64,000 bases of DNA. Origin: Ornithinicoccus hortensis. Lineage in GTDB: Bacteria > Actinomycetota > Actinomycetes > Actinomycetales > Dermatophilaceae. Of this stretch, positions 7,461 to 22,801 are shown one piece after another. The stretch covers positions 2,232,001-2,296,000 of the forward strand of contig NZ_VFOP01000001.1 in assembly GCF_006716185.1 (NCBI RefSeq), given 5' to 3'. The translations under genes were made by a program, and so were the position numbers. Numbering within the stretch: the stretch's first letter is position 1; the number at the start of each line of letters is the position of its first letter. The notes below the pieces were generated by a model. The model ran no database searches. It worked only from the letters and a program-made list of their open reading frames with translations, and was not told the DNA's origin.

Positions 7461-8555
7461 GTGTCCGGACCCAATACGAACTACGACCCCGTCGAGGTGA
7501 GCGCGCTCGACCCCGCGGCGATCGAGGCGAACGTCGCCGAGGCGCTCGCGGCGATCGCGGCGGCCAGCAGCCTGGAGGAACTCAAGGCGGTGCGGCTGGC
7601 GCACGCCGCCGAGAAGAGCCCGTTGGCGCTGGCCAACCGCGAGATCGGGGCGCTGCCGCCGAGCGCCAAGGCCGAGGCGGGCAAGCGCGTCGGCCAGGCC
7701 AGGGGGCAGGTGAACAAGGCCCTGACCGAGCGACAGGGCGAGCTGGAGGCCGAGCGGGACGAGCGGATCCTGGTCGAGGAGGCGCTGGACCTCACGGTCG
7801 CGCCCGGGCGCCGGCCGATCGGGCGTCGGCACCCGCTGACGCTGACCGCCGAGCGGATGGCCGACGTGATGGTCGGCATGGGCTGGGAGATCGCCGAGGG
7901 GCCCGAGGTCGAGGCGGAGTGGTTCAACTTCGACGCGCTCAACTTCGACAAGGACCACCCGGCCCGGCAGATGCAGGACACCTTCTTCGTCGAGCCGGCC
8001 GACGCGGGGCTGGTGCTGCGCACCCACACCTCGCCGGTGCAGGCCCGCTCGCTGCTGGAGCGCGGGGCGCCGCTCTACGTCGCGGTGCCCGGCAAGACGT
8101 TCCGCACCGACGAGCTGGACGCCACGCACACCCCGGTCTTCCACCAGATGGAGGGCATCGCGATCGACGAGGGCCTGACCATGGCCCACCTCAAGGGCAC
8201 CCTCGACCGGTTGGCCAGCGAGCTGTTCGGGGAGGGCCTGACCACCCGGCTGCGCCCGGCCTTCTTCCCGTTCACCGAGCCGAGCGCGGAGATGGACTTC
8301 GTCTGCTTCGTATGCCGTGGCGACGACCCGGGCTGCCGCACCTGTGGCGGCACCGGCTGGATCGAGTGGGGCGGCTGCGGCATGGTCAACCAGAACGTGC
8401 TGCGCGCCTGCGGGATCGACCCGGAGCGCTACCAGGGGTTCGCCTTCGGGATGGGCATCGAGCGCTCGCTGATGTTCCGCAACAGCATCGCGGACATGCG
8501 GGAGATCATCGAGGGAGACGTGCGGTTCAACACGCAGTTCGGGATGGAGATCTGA
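7461..8555 (+). CDS. pheS: Phenylalanyl-tRNA synthetase alpha subunit
   Basis: 364 residues, class II synthetase catalytic subunit. The N-terminal coiled coil (residues ~20-100) is followed by motif 1 (MGWEIAEGPEVEAEWFNFDAL), motif 2 (FRTDELDATHTPVFHQMEG) and motif 3 (GFAFGMGIERSLMFRN). A cysteine-rich insert before motif 3 has two CxxC pairs (CFVC, CRTC) in a zinc-ribbon-like arrangement common in actinobacterial PheS. GTG start follows a leaderless-type promoter. The TGA overlaps the pheT ATG by one base, coupling synthesis of the two subunits. Confidence 0.96.
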   Translation: MSGPNTNYDPVEVSALDPAAIEANVAEALAAIAAASSLEELKAVRLAHAAEKSPLALANREIGALPPSAKAEAGKRVGQARGQVNKALTERQGELEAERDERILVEEALDLTVAPGRRPIGRRHPLTLTAERMADVMVGMGWEIAEGPEVEAEWFNFDALNFDKDHPARQMQDTFFVEPADAGLVLRTHTSPVQARSLLERGAPLYVAVPGKTFRTDELDATHTPVFHQMEGIAIDEGLTMAHLKGTLDRLASELFGEGLTTRLRPAFFPFTEPSAEMDFVCFVCRGDDPGCRTCGGTGWIEWGGCGMVNQNVLRACGIDPERYQGFAFGMGIERSLMFRNSIADMREIIEGDVRFNTQFGMEI

Positions 8556-11122
8556 TGCGGGTACCCGTGGAGTGGCTGGCCGAGTACGTGGACCTGCCGA
8601 CCGGGGTCACCGGCGAGCAGATCGCCGCGGACCTGGTCCGGGTCGGCCTGGAGGAGGAGGGCCTGCACGGCGGCGACGTGCAGGGCCCGCTGGTCGTGGG
8701 CCGGGTGCTGGAGGTGTCCCCGGAGCCGCAGAAGAACGGCAAGACGATCAACTGGTGCCAGGTGGACGTCGGGGACGCCAACGGCACCGGCGAGCCGCAG
8801 GGGATCGTCTGCGGCGCCCACAACTTCGCCGCCGGCGACCTGGTCGCGGTGATCCTGCCCGGGGGCGTGTTGCCCGGCAACTTCGAGATCAGCGCCCGCA
8901 AGACCTACGGCCACGTCAGCGCCGGGATGATCTGCTCCTCCCTGGAGCTCGGGCTGGGCCAGGACCACGACGGCATCATCGTGCTGACCGAGTTCCTCGG
9001 CGAGGACGCCGCGGCGGGCCTCGCCCCCGGTCAGGACCTGATCCCCGTCCTCGGGCTGGACCACGAGGTCGTCGAGGTCAACGTCACGCCGGACCGCGGC
9101 TACTGCTTCTCGATGCGCGGCATCGCCCGCGAGTACGGCCACAGCACCGGCGCGGCCTACCGGGACCCCGCGCTGGTGCGCGCCCACGGCGGGGACGTCC
9201 GGCCGATCACCGTGCCCGCGGCGACCAAGGACGGGTATGCCGTGGAGCTGGCCGACGCCGCCCCGCTCGACGGGGTGCCGGGGTGCGACCGCTTCGTGGC
9301 CCGGATCGTGCGCGGGCTGGACCCCGCGGCACAGACTCCGGCGTGGATGGCCACCCGGCTGACCGAGGCCGGGATGCGTCCCATCTCGCTGCCGGTCGAC
9401 GTGTCCAACTACGTGATGCTCGCCCTGGGCCAGCCCACGCACGCCTACGACCTGGGCACCCTCGGCGGGCCGATCGTGGTCCGGCGCGCCCGGGCGGGGG
9501 AGCGGCTGACCACCCTGGACGACGTCGAGCGCCGGCTCGACCCCGAGGACCTGCTGATCACCGACGGCGGGGGCGGGGACCGTCCCGAGCAGGTGCTCGG
9601 CATCGCCGGTGTGATGGGCGGGGCCACCAGCGAGGTGGGCCCGGAGACGACCGAGGTGCTCATCGAGGCCGCCCACTTCGACCCGCGCACGGTGGCCCGG
9701 AGCTCGCGCCGCCACCGGCTCTCCACCGAGGCCTCCAAACGGTTCGAGCGCGGCGTGGACCCCGAGCTCGCCGGGGCGGCCGCCCAGCTGATGGTGGACC
9801 TGATGGTCGAGTACGGCGGGGGCACCGCCGACCCCGGGGTCACCGACGCCGGCTCGGTGGCGCCGCGCGGCACCATCGAGCTGGACGTGGGCCTGCCCGG
9901 CCGCTACGTCGGGGTGGACTACCCGCCGGCCCGGGTGCGGGAGGTGCTCGAGCTGATCGGGTGCCAGGTCACCGAGGCCGGCGAGGGCCGACTGGCCGTG
10001 GTCCCCCCGAGCTGGCGCCCCGACCTCGCGGACCAGCCGGACCTGGTCGAGGAGGTCGCCCGGATCGACGGCTACGACAAGATCCCCTCGCTCCTGCCGT
10101 CCGCGCCGGGCGGTCGCGGGCTGACCCACGCCCAGCGGGTGCGGCGCCGGGTCGCCGACGCCCTGGCGGGCCAGGGCCTGCAGGAGGTGCTCACCTACCC
10201 GTTCGTGGGGGAGGACCGCTTCGCCGAGCTCGGCCTCGCGGCCGGTGACGAGCGTCGGTATGCCGTGCGGCTGGCCAACCCGTTGTCCGACGAGTCCCCG
10301 CTGATGCGGACCGAGCTGCTCCAGACGCTCCCCGACGCGTTGCGGCGCAACGTCTCCCGCGGGGCCAAGGACATCGCCCTCTTCGAGCTGGGCACGGTCA
10401 CCCGCCCGACCCGAGGTGCGGCCGCGCCCGTCCCGGGGGTCGGCGCACGTCCGGACGACGACACGCTCCGGGCCATCCGGGACGCGGTCCCGGAGCAGCC
10501 CTGGCACGTGGCGGTGGTCGCGGCCGGGGCGGCGGACCGGGCCGGCTGGTGGGGCGAGGGACGCGGTAGCGACGTCACCGACGTGGTCGGGTGGGCGCAC
10601 GCGGTGTGCGACCTGCTCGGCGTGACCGTCGAGCGGTTGCAGGCCGAGCGCGCCCCGTTCCACCCCGGTCGGTGCGTGGAACTGGCGCTGCCCGACGGCA
10701 CGACGGTCGGGTGGGCCGGCGAGCTGCACCCCAAGGTGGTGCAGCGGCTCGGGCTGCCCGACCGGACGGTCGCGGCGGAGCTCGACCTGGAGGTGCTCAC
10801 CACGGCGAGCGAGCCGCGTGCGGCCGCGAGCCCGATCTCGACGCACCCCGTCGCCGGCTCGGACGTCGCGCTGGTGGTGAACCGGTCGGTGCGCTACGGC
10901 GACGTGGAGGAGTCGTTGCGGGCGGGCGCCGGCGACTTGCTGGAGTCCATCCTGCTGTTCGACGTCTACCGGGGCGACCAGATCGCGGCCGACGAGCAGT
11001 CGCTGGCCTTCCACCTGGTCTTCCGGGCCCCCGACCGGACGCTGCGGACCGAGGAGGTCAACGCCGCCCGCGACGCGGCCGTGGCCAGGGCGGCGACCGA
11101 CCACGGGGCGGTGCAGCGGTGA
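8555..11122 (+). CDS. pheT: Phenylalanyl-tRNA synthetase beta subunit
   Basis: 855 residues with the full domain order. The N-terminal MRVPVEWLAEYVDLP and EMAP/OB tRNA-binding fold (residues ~40-150, IVCGAHNFAAGD) come first. The B3/B4 editing region (SLPVDVSNYVMLALGQPTHAYD) and the B5 domain (GRYVGVDYPPARVREVLELIG) follow, then the catalytic-like core. The C-terminal FDX-ACB anticodon-binding domain begins near HPVAGSDVALVVNRSVRYGD. It forms the alpha2-beta2 enzyme with PheS. The start codon overlaps the pheS stop by one nucleotide. Confidence 0.96.
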   Translation: MRVPVEWLAEYVDLPTGVTGEQIAADLVRVGLEEEGLHGGDVQGPLVVGRVLEVSPEPQKNGKTINWCQVDVGDANGTGEPQGIVCGAHNFAAGDLVAVILPGGVLPGNFEISARKTYGHVSAGMICSSLELGLGQDHDGIIVLTEFLGEDAAAGLAPGQDLIPVLGLDHEVVEVNVTPDRGYCFSMRGIAREYGHSTGAAYRDPALVRAHGGDVRPITVPAATKDGYAVELADAAPLDGVPGCDRFVARIVRGLDPAAQTPAWMATRLTEAGMRPISLPVDVSNYVMLALGQPTHAYDLGTLGGPIVVRRARAGERLTTLDDVERRLDPEDLLITDGGGGDRPEQVLGIAGVMGGATSEVGPETTEVLIEAAHFDPRTVARSSRRHRLSTEASKRFERGVDPELAGAAAQLMVDLMVEYGGGTADPGVTDAGSVAPRGTIELDVGLPGRYVGVDYPPARVREVLELIGCQVTEAGEGRLAVVPPSWRPDLADQPDLVEEVARIDGYDKIPSLLPSAPGGRGLTHAQRVRRRVADALAGQGLQEVLTYPFVGEDRFAELGLAAGDERRYAVRLANPLSDESPLMRTELLQTLPDALRRNVSRGAKDIALFELGTVTRPTRGAAAPVPGVGARPDDDTLRAIRDAVPEQPWHVAVVAAGAADRAGWWGEGRGSDVTDVVGWAHAVCDLLGVTVERLQAERAPFHPGRCVELALPDGTTVGWAGELHPKVVQRLGLPDRTVAAELDLEVLTTASEPRAAASPISTHPVAGSDVALVVNRSVRYGDVEESLRAGAGDLLESILLFDVYRGDQIAADEQSLAFHLVFRAPDRTLRTEEVNAARDAAVARAATDHGAVQR

Positions 11123-11931
11123 GCGTCCCGGGTCAGGGGACCGCGCCGGGCGCCGCGTCAGGGGACCGGGTCGCCCTGGTCACCGGGGCCTCCCGCGGCA
11201 TCGGCGCGCACTTCGTCCGCGCCCTGCGCGAGGCCGGCTGGACCGTCGTCGGACTGTCCCGCTCCGGGGGCACCGATCCGGATGGCGCGCCCCTGCTGGG
11301 CTGTGACGTCACGGACGCCGCGGCTGTCGGCGCGGTCGTCGACGGGGTCGTCGCCGACCACGGGCGGATCGACCTGCTGATCAACAACGCGGGCCTGGTC
11401 GAGCCGGAGCTGCCGCTGTGGGAGGCCGACCCGGAGACCTGGTGGCAGACCGTGGTGACCAACGTGCGGGGGCCCTTCCTGACCTGCCGGGCGGTGCTCC
11501 CGGTGATGATCGCCCAGGGCGGCGGGCGGGTGATCAACCTGAACAGCGGGGCCGGCACCCGCGAGCGCGCCGACCTCACGGCATACTGCGCCTCCAAGTC
11601 GGCGCTCGCCCGGATCACCGGCGGGATCGCGCTGGACGGTGCCGAGCACGGCATCTACGCGCTCGACCTGGCGCCCGGCGTCGTCGAGACCGACATGACC
11701 CACTCGATGAGGATGCACGAGGGCCGCACCGACTGGACCGATCCCGGCGACGTGACCGCGATCGCGCTGGCCTTCGCCGACGGTGAGCTGGACGGCTTCT
11801 CCGGGCGGATGGTGCGGGCCGGCGCCGACTCCCTGGACACCCTCCGGGAACGCTCCGCGGCCGGGCTCGGCCCCGACGACCGTGCGCTGCGGCTGCGGCC
11901 GTGGGGCCCGGACGACCCGTTGGCCGGGTGA
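11119..11931 (+). CDS. Short-chain dehydrogenase/reductase, 270 aa
   Basis: Classical SDR: cofactor loop TGASRGIGAHFV near the N-terminus, structural motif NNAG (LLINNAGLVEP), and the catalytic YxxxK (AYCASKSALARI) with an upstream Ser (NLNSGAG). Acid residues near the second strand are not clear enough to choose NAD or NADP. GTG start at 11119 overlaps the pheT stop by 4 nt, so it is translationally coupled to pheST, yet it has no obvious link to tRNA charging. The substrate is unknown. Confidence 0.85.
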   Translation: MSVPGQGTAPGAASGDRVALVTGASRGIGAHFVRALREAGWTVVGLSRSGGTDPDGAPLLGCDVTDAAAVGAVVDGVVADHGRIDLLINNAGLVEPELPLWEADPETWWQTVVTNVRGPFLTCRAVLPVMIAQGGGRVINLNSGAGTRERADLTAYCASKSALARITGGIALDGAEHGIYALDLAPGVVETDMTHSMRMHEGRTDWTDPGDVTAIALAFADGELDGFSGRMVRAGADSLDTLRERSAAGLGPDDRALRLRPWGPDDPLAG

Positions 11932-12809
11932 ACCCGGTCCCTCCCGACGAGCCGTATGCCGAGCGCCCGGGCTGGTCGGACTTGCCGCCCGGGGTCCGAG
12001 GCTGGGTGGAGCAGCTGCACGGCGAGCCGGTGGTGCGGGCGGACTCCCAGCGCGGCGGGTTCTCGCCGGGCACCGCCGACCGGGTCGTCACCACCAGCGG
12101 GCGCCGGGCCTTCGTCAAGGCGGTGAGCACCGGCCACAACCCGGACTCCCCGGGACTGCTGTCCCGGGAGGCAGACGTCCTGCGGGTCCTCCCGGACAGC
12201 GCGGGGGCGCCGGACCTGCTGGGCGTCGGGGAGGGGGAGATCTCCGGGCAGGAGTGGGTCGTCCTGGTGCTGGAGGACGTCGAGGGACGCCACCCCCGCA
12301 CGCCGTGGGAGGACGCGGAGGTCGTGGCCGCGCTCGACCTGTTGGACCGGTTGGCGGCCGACCCCGTGCCGGCTGGCACCGGGCTGCCGCGGCTCGCCGA
12401 GGAGTTCGAGCCGGTCCTCGGTCCCCAGGGTGCCGCGCTGCTGGAGGGTGACGCGCTGGTCCACCTGGACGTGCGGTCGGACAACCTGCTGGTGACGCCG
12501 CACGGCGGGATGCGGCTCATCGACTGGCCGTGGGCGTGCGTGGGGGCGCCCTGGGTGGACAGCCTCCTGCTGCTGCTCAACGTCCGGCTCTTCGGCGCGC
12601 CGGACGTGTCCCGCTACCTCCCGCGGGTGCACGCGCTCGGCGCCGACGACGCCACGATCGATGCGGTGCTGGCCGGGCTCGCGGGATTCTTCGGCGAGCT
12701 CGCCGACCAGCCGCCGCCTCGCGGCCTGCCGACGATCCGGGCGTTCCAGCGGGCCCAGGCCGCGGCGTCCATCGAGTGGGTGCGGGAGCGCGTCGGCACC
12801 GAATCGTGA
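11928..12809 (+). CDS. Aminoglycoside-phosphotransferase-like kinase (APH fold), 293 aa
   Basis: The product has the APH/choline-kinase-type catalytic loop HLDVRSDNLLV (Brenner HxDxxxxN motif) and the metal-binding IDWPWA that replaces the usual DFG-like motif. An N-lobe lysine lies in FVKAVSTG. A small-molecule kinase is likely; the substrate cannot be read from sequence and antibiotic resistance should not be assumed. GTG at 11928 overlaps the SDR stop by 4 nt. Its TGA stop lies within the argR promoter region. Confidence 0.75.
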   Translation: MNPVPPDEPYAERPGWSDLPPGVRGWVEQLHGEPVVRADSQRGGFSPGTADRVVTTSGRRAFVKAVSTGHNPDSPGLLSREADVLRVLPDSAGAPDLLGVGEGEISGQEWVVLVLEDVEGRHPRTPWEDAEVVAALDLLDRLAADPVPAGTGLPRLAEEFEPVLGPQGAALLEGDALVHLDVRSDNLLVTPHGGMRLIDWPWACVGAPWVDSLLLLLNVRLFGAPDVSRYLPRVHALGADDATIDAVLAGLAGFFGELADQPPPRGLPTIRAFQRAQAAASIEWVRERVGTES

Positions 12810-12834
12810 ATAATCATGCGTTGCCCTGTATAAT
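12806..12834 (+). promoter_or_regulatory. argR promoter with perfect -10 and ARG-box-like sequence
   Basis: TATAAT (12829-12834) is a consensus -10, rare in this GC-rich DNA, and predicts a start 2 nt before the argR GTG. The AT-rich stretch GTGAATAATCATGCG at 12806-12820 overlaps the -35 position and resembles half of an arginine operator (TGAAT...AT), suggesting autoregulation by ArgR. Confidence 0.55.
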
Positions 12835-12842
12835 CCAGCGTC

Positions 12843-14877
<2,035 letters not shown>

Positions 14878-14886
14878 CCGCACCCC

Positions 14887-15567
14887 GTGACCCCTGCGCC
14901 GGACCGGCCCCGCCTGGACCGTGCCTTCCTGGCCCGGCCCGAGCTCGAGGTGGCCCCGGACCTGCTCGGGTGCACCATCTGGCACGGATCGGTCGGCATC
15001 CGGCTGACCGAGGTCGAGGCGTATGCCGGGGCGCGCGATCCGGGCTCCCACTCCTACCGCGGACGCACGCCGCGCAATGCCGTGATGTTCGGCCCTGCCG
15101 GGCACCTGTACTGCTACTTCACCTACGGCATGCACCACTGCCTGAACGTGGTGTGCGGCCCCGAGGGGGAGTCCTCGGCGGTGCTGCTGCGCGCCGGCGA
15201 GGTGGTGTCGGGCGAGGCGCTGGTGCGGGAGCGCCGCTCCGGGACGAAGGGGCCGCCCGCCTTCCGCGACCTGGCACGGGGGCCCGCCAGGTTGTGCCGC
15301 GCGTTGGGGCTGGACCTCGCGGCGGACGGGACCGACCTGTGCGCCCCCGGTGCGCCGGTCTGGCTCGAGCCCGGGCCGGACCGGGGATCCGGTGGCGACC
15401 GTCGGGAGGGGAACGGCGCCGACCGGATCCGGACCGGGCCGCGCGTGGGCCTGCGCGGCCCCGGTGGTGACGGCACGGCATACCCCTGGCGGTTCTGGTT
15501 GGCGGACGAGCCGACGGTGTCGCCCTACCGCCCGGCAGCGCCCCCGCGCCGTCGGACGGGGCACTGA
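14887..15567 (+). CDS. mpg: DNA-3-methyladenine glycosylase (AAG/MPG type)
   Basis: 226 residues. Family motifs are RPELEVAPDLLGCTI, the catalytic-glutamate stretch IRLTEVEAYAGARDPGSHSY, NAVMFGPAGHLYCYFTYGMH with the intercalating-loop tyrosines, and GPARLCRALGLD. It excises alkylated purines (3-methyladenine, hypoxanthine) in base-excision repair. GTG start 10 nt after argH; the order argH-mpg-tyrS is common in Actinobacteria. The region after residue ~165 contains an Arg/Gly-rich insert (GPDRGSGGDRREGNGADR). Confidence 0.9.
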   Translation: MTPAPDRPRLDRAFLARPELEVAPDLLGCTIWHGSVGIRLTEVEAYAGARDPGSHSYRGRTPRNAVMFGPAGHLYCYFTYGMHHCLNVVCGPEGESSAVLLRAGEVVSGEALVRERRSGTKGPPAFRDLARGPARLCRALGLDLAADGTDLCAPGAPVWLEPGPDRGSGGDRREGNGADRIRTGPRVGLRGPGGDGTAYPWRFWLADEPTVSPYRPAAPPRRRTGH

Positions 15568-15680
15568 GGGGGCCCGCGCGGGAGTCGGGATAGGTGCCGG
15601 GCGCCGGACAGGGCAGGATGGTCCCGGCCCCGCACGCCGCGGGGTCAGCGAGATCCGGAACGCACGAAGGGAAACACACC

Positions 15681-16940
15681 GTGAGCAACATCTTCGACGA
15701 GTTGCAGTGGCGCGGACTGGTGGCGCAGACCACCGGCGAGGACGCCCTGCGGGAGGCACTCGGCGAGGGACCGGTCACGGTGTATTGCGGCTTCGACCCG
15801 TCGGCGCCGTCGTTGCACTTCGGCAACCTGGTCCAGCTCGTCGTCCTCCGGCACCTGCAACGCGCCGGGCACCGGGTGCTCTGCCTGGTCGGCGGTTCCA
15901 CCGGCCTGATCGGTGACCCCAAGCCCACCGCGGAGCGCGTGCTGAAGACGAAGGACCAGACGGCGCAGAACGTGGCCAGGATCAAGGACCTGGTGCGGCC
16001 CTTCCTCGACTTCGAGGGGGACAACCCGGCACGGCTCGTGGACAACCTGGACTGGACGGCGCCGATGTCCGCGCTGGACTTCCTGCGCGACGTCGGCAAG
16101 CACTTCCGGGTCAACCAGATGATCCGCAAGGACGCGATCGCGGCCCGGTTGGAGAGCCAGGAGGGCATCTCCTACACCGAGTTCAGCTACCAGCTGCTGC
16201 AGGCCCTGGACTTCCACCACCTGTTCCGCGAGTACGGCTGCACCCTGCAGACCGGCGGCAGCGACCAGTGGGGCAACCTCACGGCCGGCGTGGACCTGAT
16301 CCACCGGGCCGAGGGCGAGGTGGCCCACGCGCTCACCACCCCGCTGCTGACCGACAGCTCCGGGCAGAAGCTGGGCAAGTCCGAGGGCAACGCGGTCTGG
16401 CTGTCCCCGGACATGACCAGCCCCTACGCCTTCTACCAGTACTTCATCAACGTCGAGGACGCCTCGGTGGTCCAGCTCCTCAAGGTCTTCACCGACCGCA
16501 CGCAGGAGCAGATCGCCGCGCTCGAGGAGTCGCTCACCGAGCGCCCCCACCTGCGCGAGGCGCACCGGGCACTCGCCGAGGACGTCACCACGCTGGTGCA
16601 CGGCCCGGAGCACACGGCGCAGGTGCAGCAGGCCAGCCAGGTGCTCTTCGGCAAGGGCGACCCGGCCGCCCTGGACGAGCAGACCCTGCTCGACGCCACG
16701 GCCGAGCTGCCGGGCGGCACCGTCGCCGTCGGTGACTCGATCGTCGACGCCCTGGTGGCCTCGGGGCTGGCCGACAGCCGCGGCGCCGCGCGGCGCACGG
16801 TGGCCGAGGGCGGCGCCAGCCTGAACAACGTCAAGGTGACGGACGCCGAGCAGGTCCTGGGGGAGTCCGACTTCCTCCACGGCCGGGTGGCCCTGGTGCG
16901 CCGCGGCCGCAAGAACCTCGCCGCGGCCCGGCTGGCCTGA
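15681..16940 (+). CDS. tyrS: Tyrosyl-tRNA synthetase
   Basis: 419 residues, class I synthetase. Seen in order: CGFDPSAPSLHFGNLVQL (tyrosine pocket and HIGH-like motif), the YQLLQALDF and GGSDQWGN binding segments, KLGKSEGNAVW (KMSKS-equivalent), and a C-terminal S4 RNA-binding domain (residues ~355-419, RTVAEGGASLNNVKV). GTG start follows a GAAGGG site by about 8 nt. I saw no T-box leader in the 113 nt upstream. A strong hairpin follows the stop. Confidence 0.96.
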   Translation: MSNIFDELQWRGLVAQTTGEDALREALGEGPVTVYCGFDPSAPSLHFGNLVQLVVLRHLQRAGHRVLCLVGGSTGLIGDPKPTAERVLKTKDQTAQNVARIKDLVRPFLDFEGDNPARLVDNLDWTAPMSALDFLRDVGKHFRVNQMIRKDAIAARLESQEGISYTEFSYQLLQALDFHHLFREYGCTLQTGGSDQWGNLTAGVDLIHRAEGEVAHALTTPLLTDSSGQKLGKSEGNAVWLSPDMTSPYAFYQYFINVEDASVVQLLKVFTDRTQEQIAALEESLTERPHLREAHRALAEDVTTLVHGPEHTAQVQQASQVLFGKGDPAALDEQTLLDATAELPGGTVAVGDSIVDALVASGLADSRGAARRTVAEGGASLNNVKVTDAEQVLGESDFLHGRVALVRRGRKNLAAARLA

Positions 16941-16948
16941 GTCTGCTG

Positions 16949-16987
16949 CTGGTGGTGCCGGGCCCTAACGGGCGGTGGCACCACCAG
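16949..16987 (+). terminator. Strong hairpin after tyrS
   Basis: CTGGTGGTGCC (16949-16959) pairs perfectly over 11 bp with GGCACCACCAG (16977-16987), with an inner GCCC/GGGC stem. There is no T run, as is usual for actinobacterial terminators. It separates tyrS from the rRNA promoter region. Confidence 0.65.
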
Positions 16988-17472
16988 CCGCAGGCCGCTG
17001 ACCAGCCGATTTGTAGTTCCGCCCAAAGTTCGCCTAATGTTTTCCACGTCAGCCCGCGAGGGAGGCACGGACACCGAGGGAAACCACGGTGGCCGGTCCC
17101 GGCGGAGCAGACTACACCCCTGAGCGTTGCCCGGTTGATCCGAGCAGCCCACGGACCGCGCCCCGCGCGGAAGGATCCCAGGGAAGTGTTACGATAGTCT
17201 GGTTGCCCCGATTACTTCGGCCCGGTTGGGTTGTGGTTGTTGGTGTGTGTCCGATTCTTGAGAACTCAACAGCGTGCCAAAAATCAATGCCAATTTATCC
17301 TCGTCGTGGGGTGAGTGGTGGCTGACCGTTGTGGTTGGTTGTTGCTTGTCCTGCTTCGAATATCCTTTGGTTGATGAAGATCGAGTCAGTTGACTCGTTC
17401 TGCTCAGCTAGTTTCAGCCCTTTGTTGGGTTATGGTTTCAGGCCTGCTTTCGGGTGGGTCCTGTGCTGAACT
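16988..17472 (+). promoter_or_regulatory. Promoter and leader region of rRNA operon 1
   Basis: This 485-nt gene-free stretch holds a likely promoter, TTGTAG (17011-17016) and TAATGT (17035-17040) with 18-bp spacing. A second -10-like TACGAT lies at 17190-17195, where the repeat shared with operon 2 begins (17188). An AT-rich leader leads to the 16S. The unique part (before 17188) differs from operon 2, so the copies can be regulated separately. Confidence 0.6.
17262..17272 (+). promoter_or_regulatory. Antitermination (NusA/boxA-region) sequence in rRNA leader 1
   Basis: GAACTCAACAG, within TTGAGAACTCAACAG, closely resembles the mycobacterial rRNA leader element bound by NusA (GAACUCAAUAG). 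It is expected to make transcription resistant to Rho termination. Confidence 0.65.
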
Positions 17473-22474
<5,002 letters not shown>

Positions 22475-22549
22475 ACAAAGATGATACGCGTCCACTGTGT
22501 GGTTCCCGAGATACGGTCGGGAACAGGAACGACCCAAAACTCGATAGAG

Positions 22550-22666
22550 TTACGGCGGCCATAGCGAGAGGGAAACGCCCGGTCACATACCGAACCCGGA
22601 AGCTAAGCCTCTCAGCGCCGATGGTACTGCACTGGAGACGGTGTGGGAGAGTAGGACACCGCCGGA
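22550..22666 (+). rRNA. rrf: 5S ribosomal RNA, operon 1
   Basis: About 117 nt beginning TTACGGCGGCCATAGCGAGA and ending near GGACACCGCCGGA. The two ends are complementary (helix I) and the CCCGGTCACATACCGAACCC loop is typical. Confidence 0.95.
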
Positions 22667-22680
22667 CAACCATTCACAAG

Positions 22681-22716
22681 AGCCCCGTGGGACCAGACAC
22701 CTGGACCCACGGGGCT
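22681..22716 (+). terminator. rRNA operon 1 terminator hairpin
   Basis: AGCCCCGTGGG (22681-22691) and CCCACGGGGCT (22706-22716) form a perfect 11-bp stem with a 14-nt loop just after the 5S gene. Confidence 0.8.
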
Positions 22717-22789
22717 ACTTGCACCCCCACACCCACCCCACCGAAAGGGGCCTCTGGGTTGGGGCTTCCCGCGGTGGAAGAACCGCTGG

Positions 22790-22795
22790 CAGAAT
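22790..22795 (+). promoter_or_regulatory. -10-like CAGAAT before the hydrolase gene (leaderless spacing)
   Basis: CAGAAT lies 6 nt before the ATG at 22802, predicting a transcript starting at the start codon. This would give the hydrolase its own promoter between the two rRNA operons. Confidence 0.4.
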
Positions 22796-22801
22796 GGCCC
22801 C

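Noticed and set aside
8429-11104. 891-codon minus-strand frame opposite pheT
   Set aside because: Antisense shadow of a fully recognisable pheT.
11928-12809. Antibiotic-resistance aminoglycoside phosphotransferase
   Set aside because: Only the general APH kinase fold is visible; nothing specific to resistance enzymes, and the context is housekeeping.
15568-15680. T-box or other riboswitch before tyrS
   Set aside because: The gap is only 113 nt with no T-box core sequence; the same holds at pheS, aspS and alaS.
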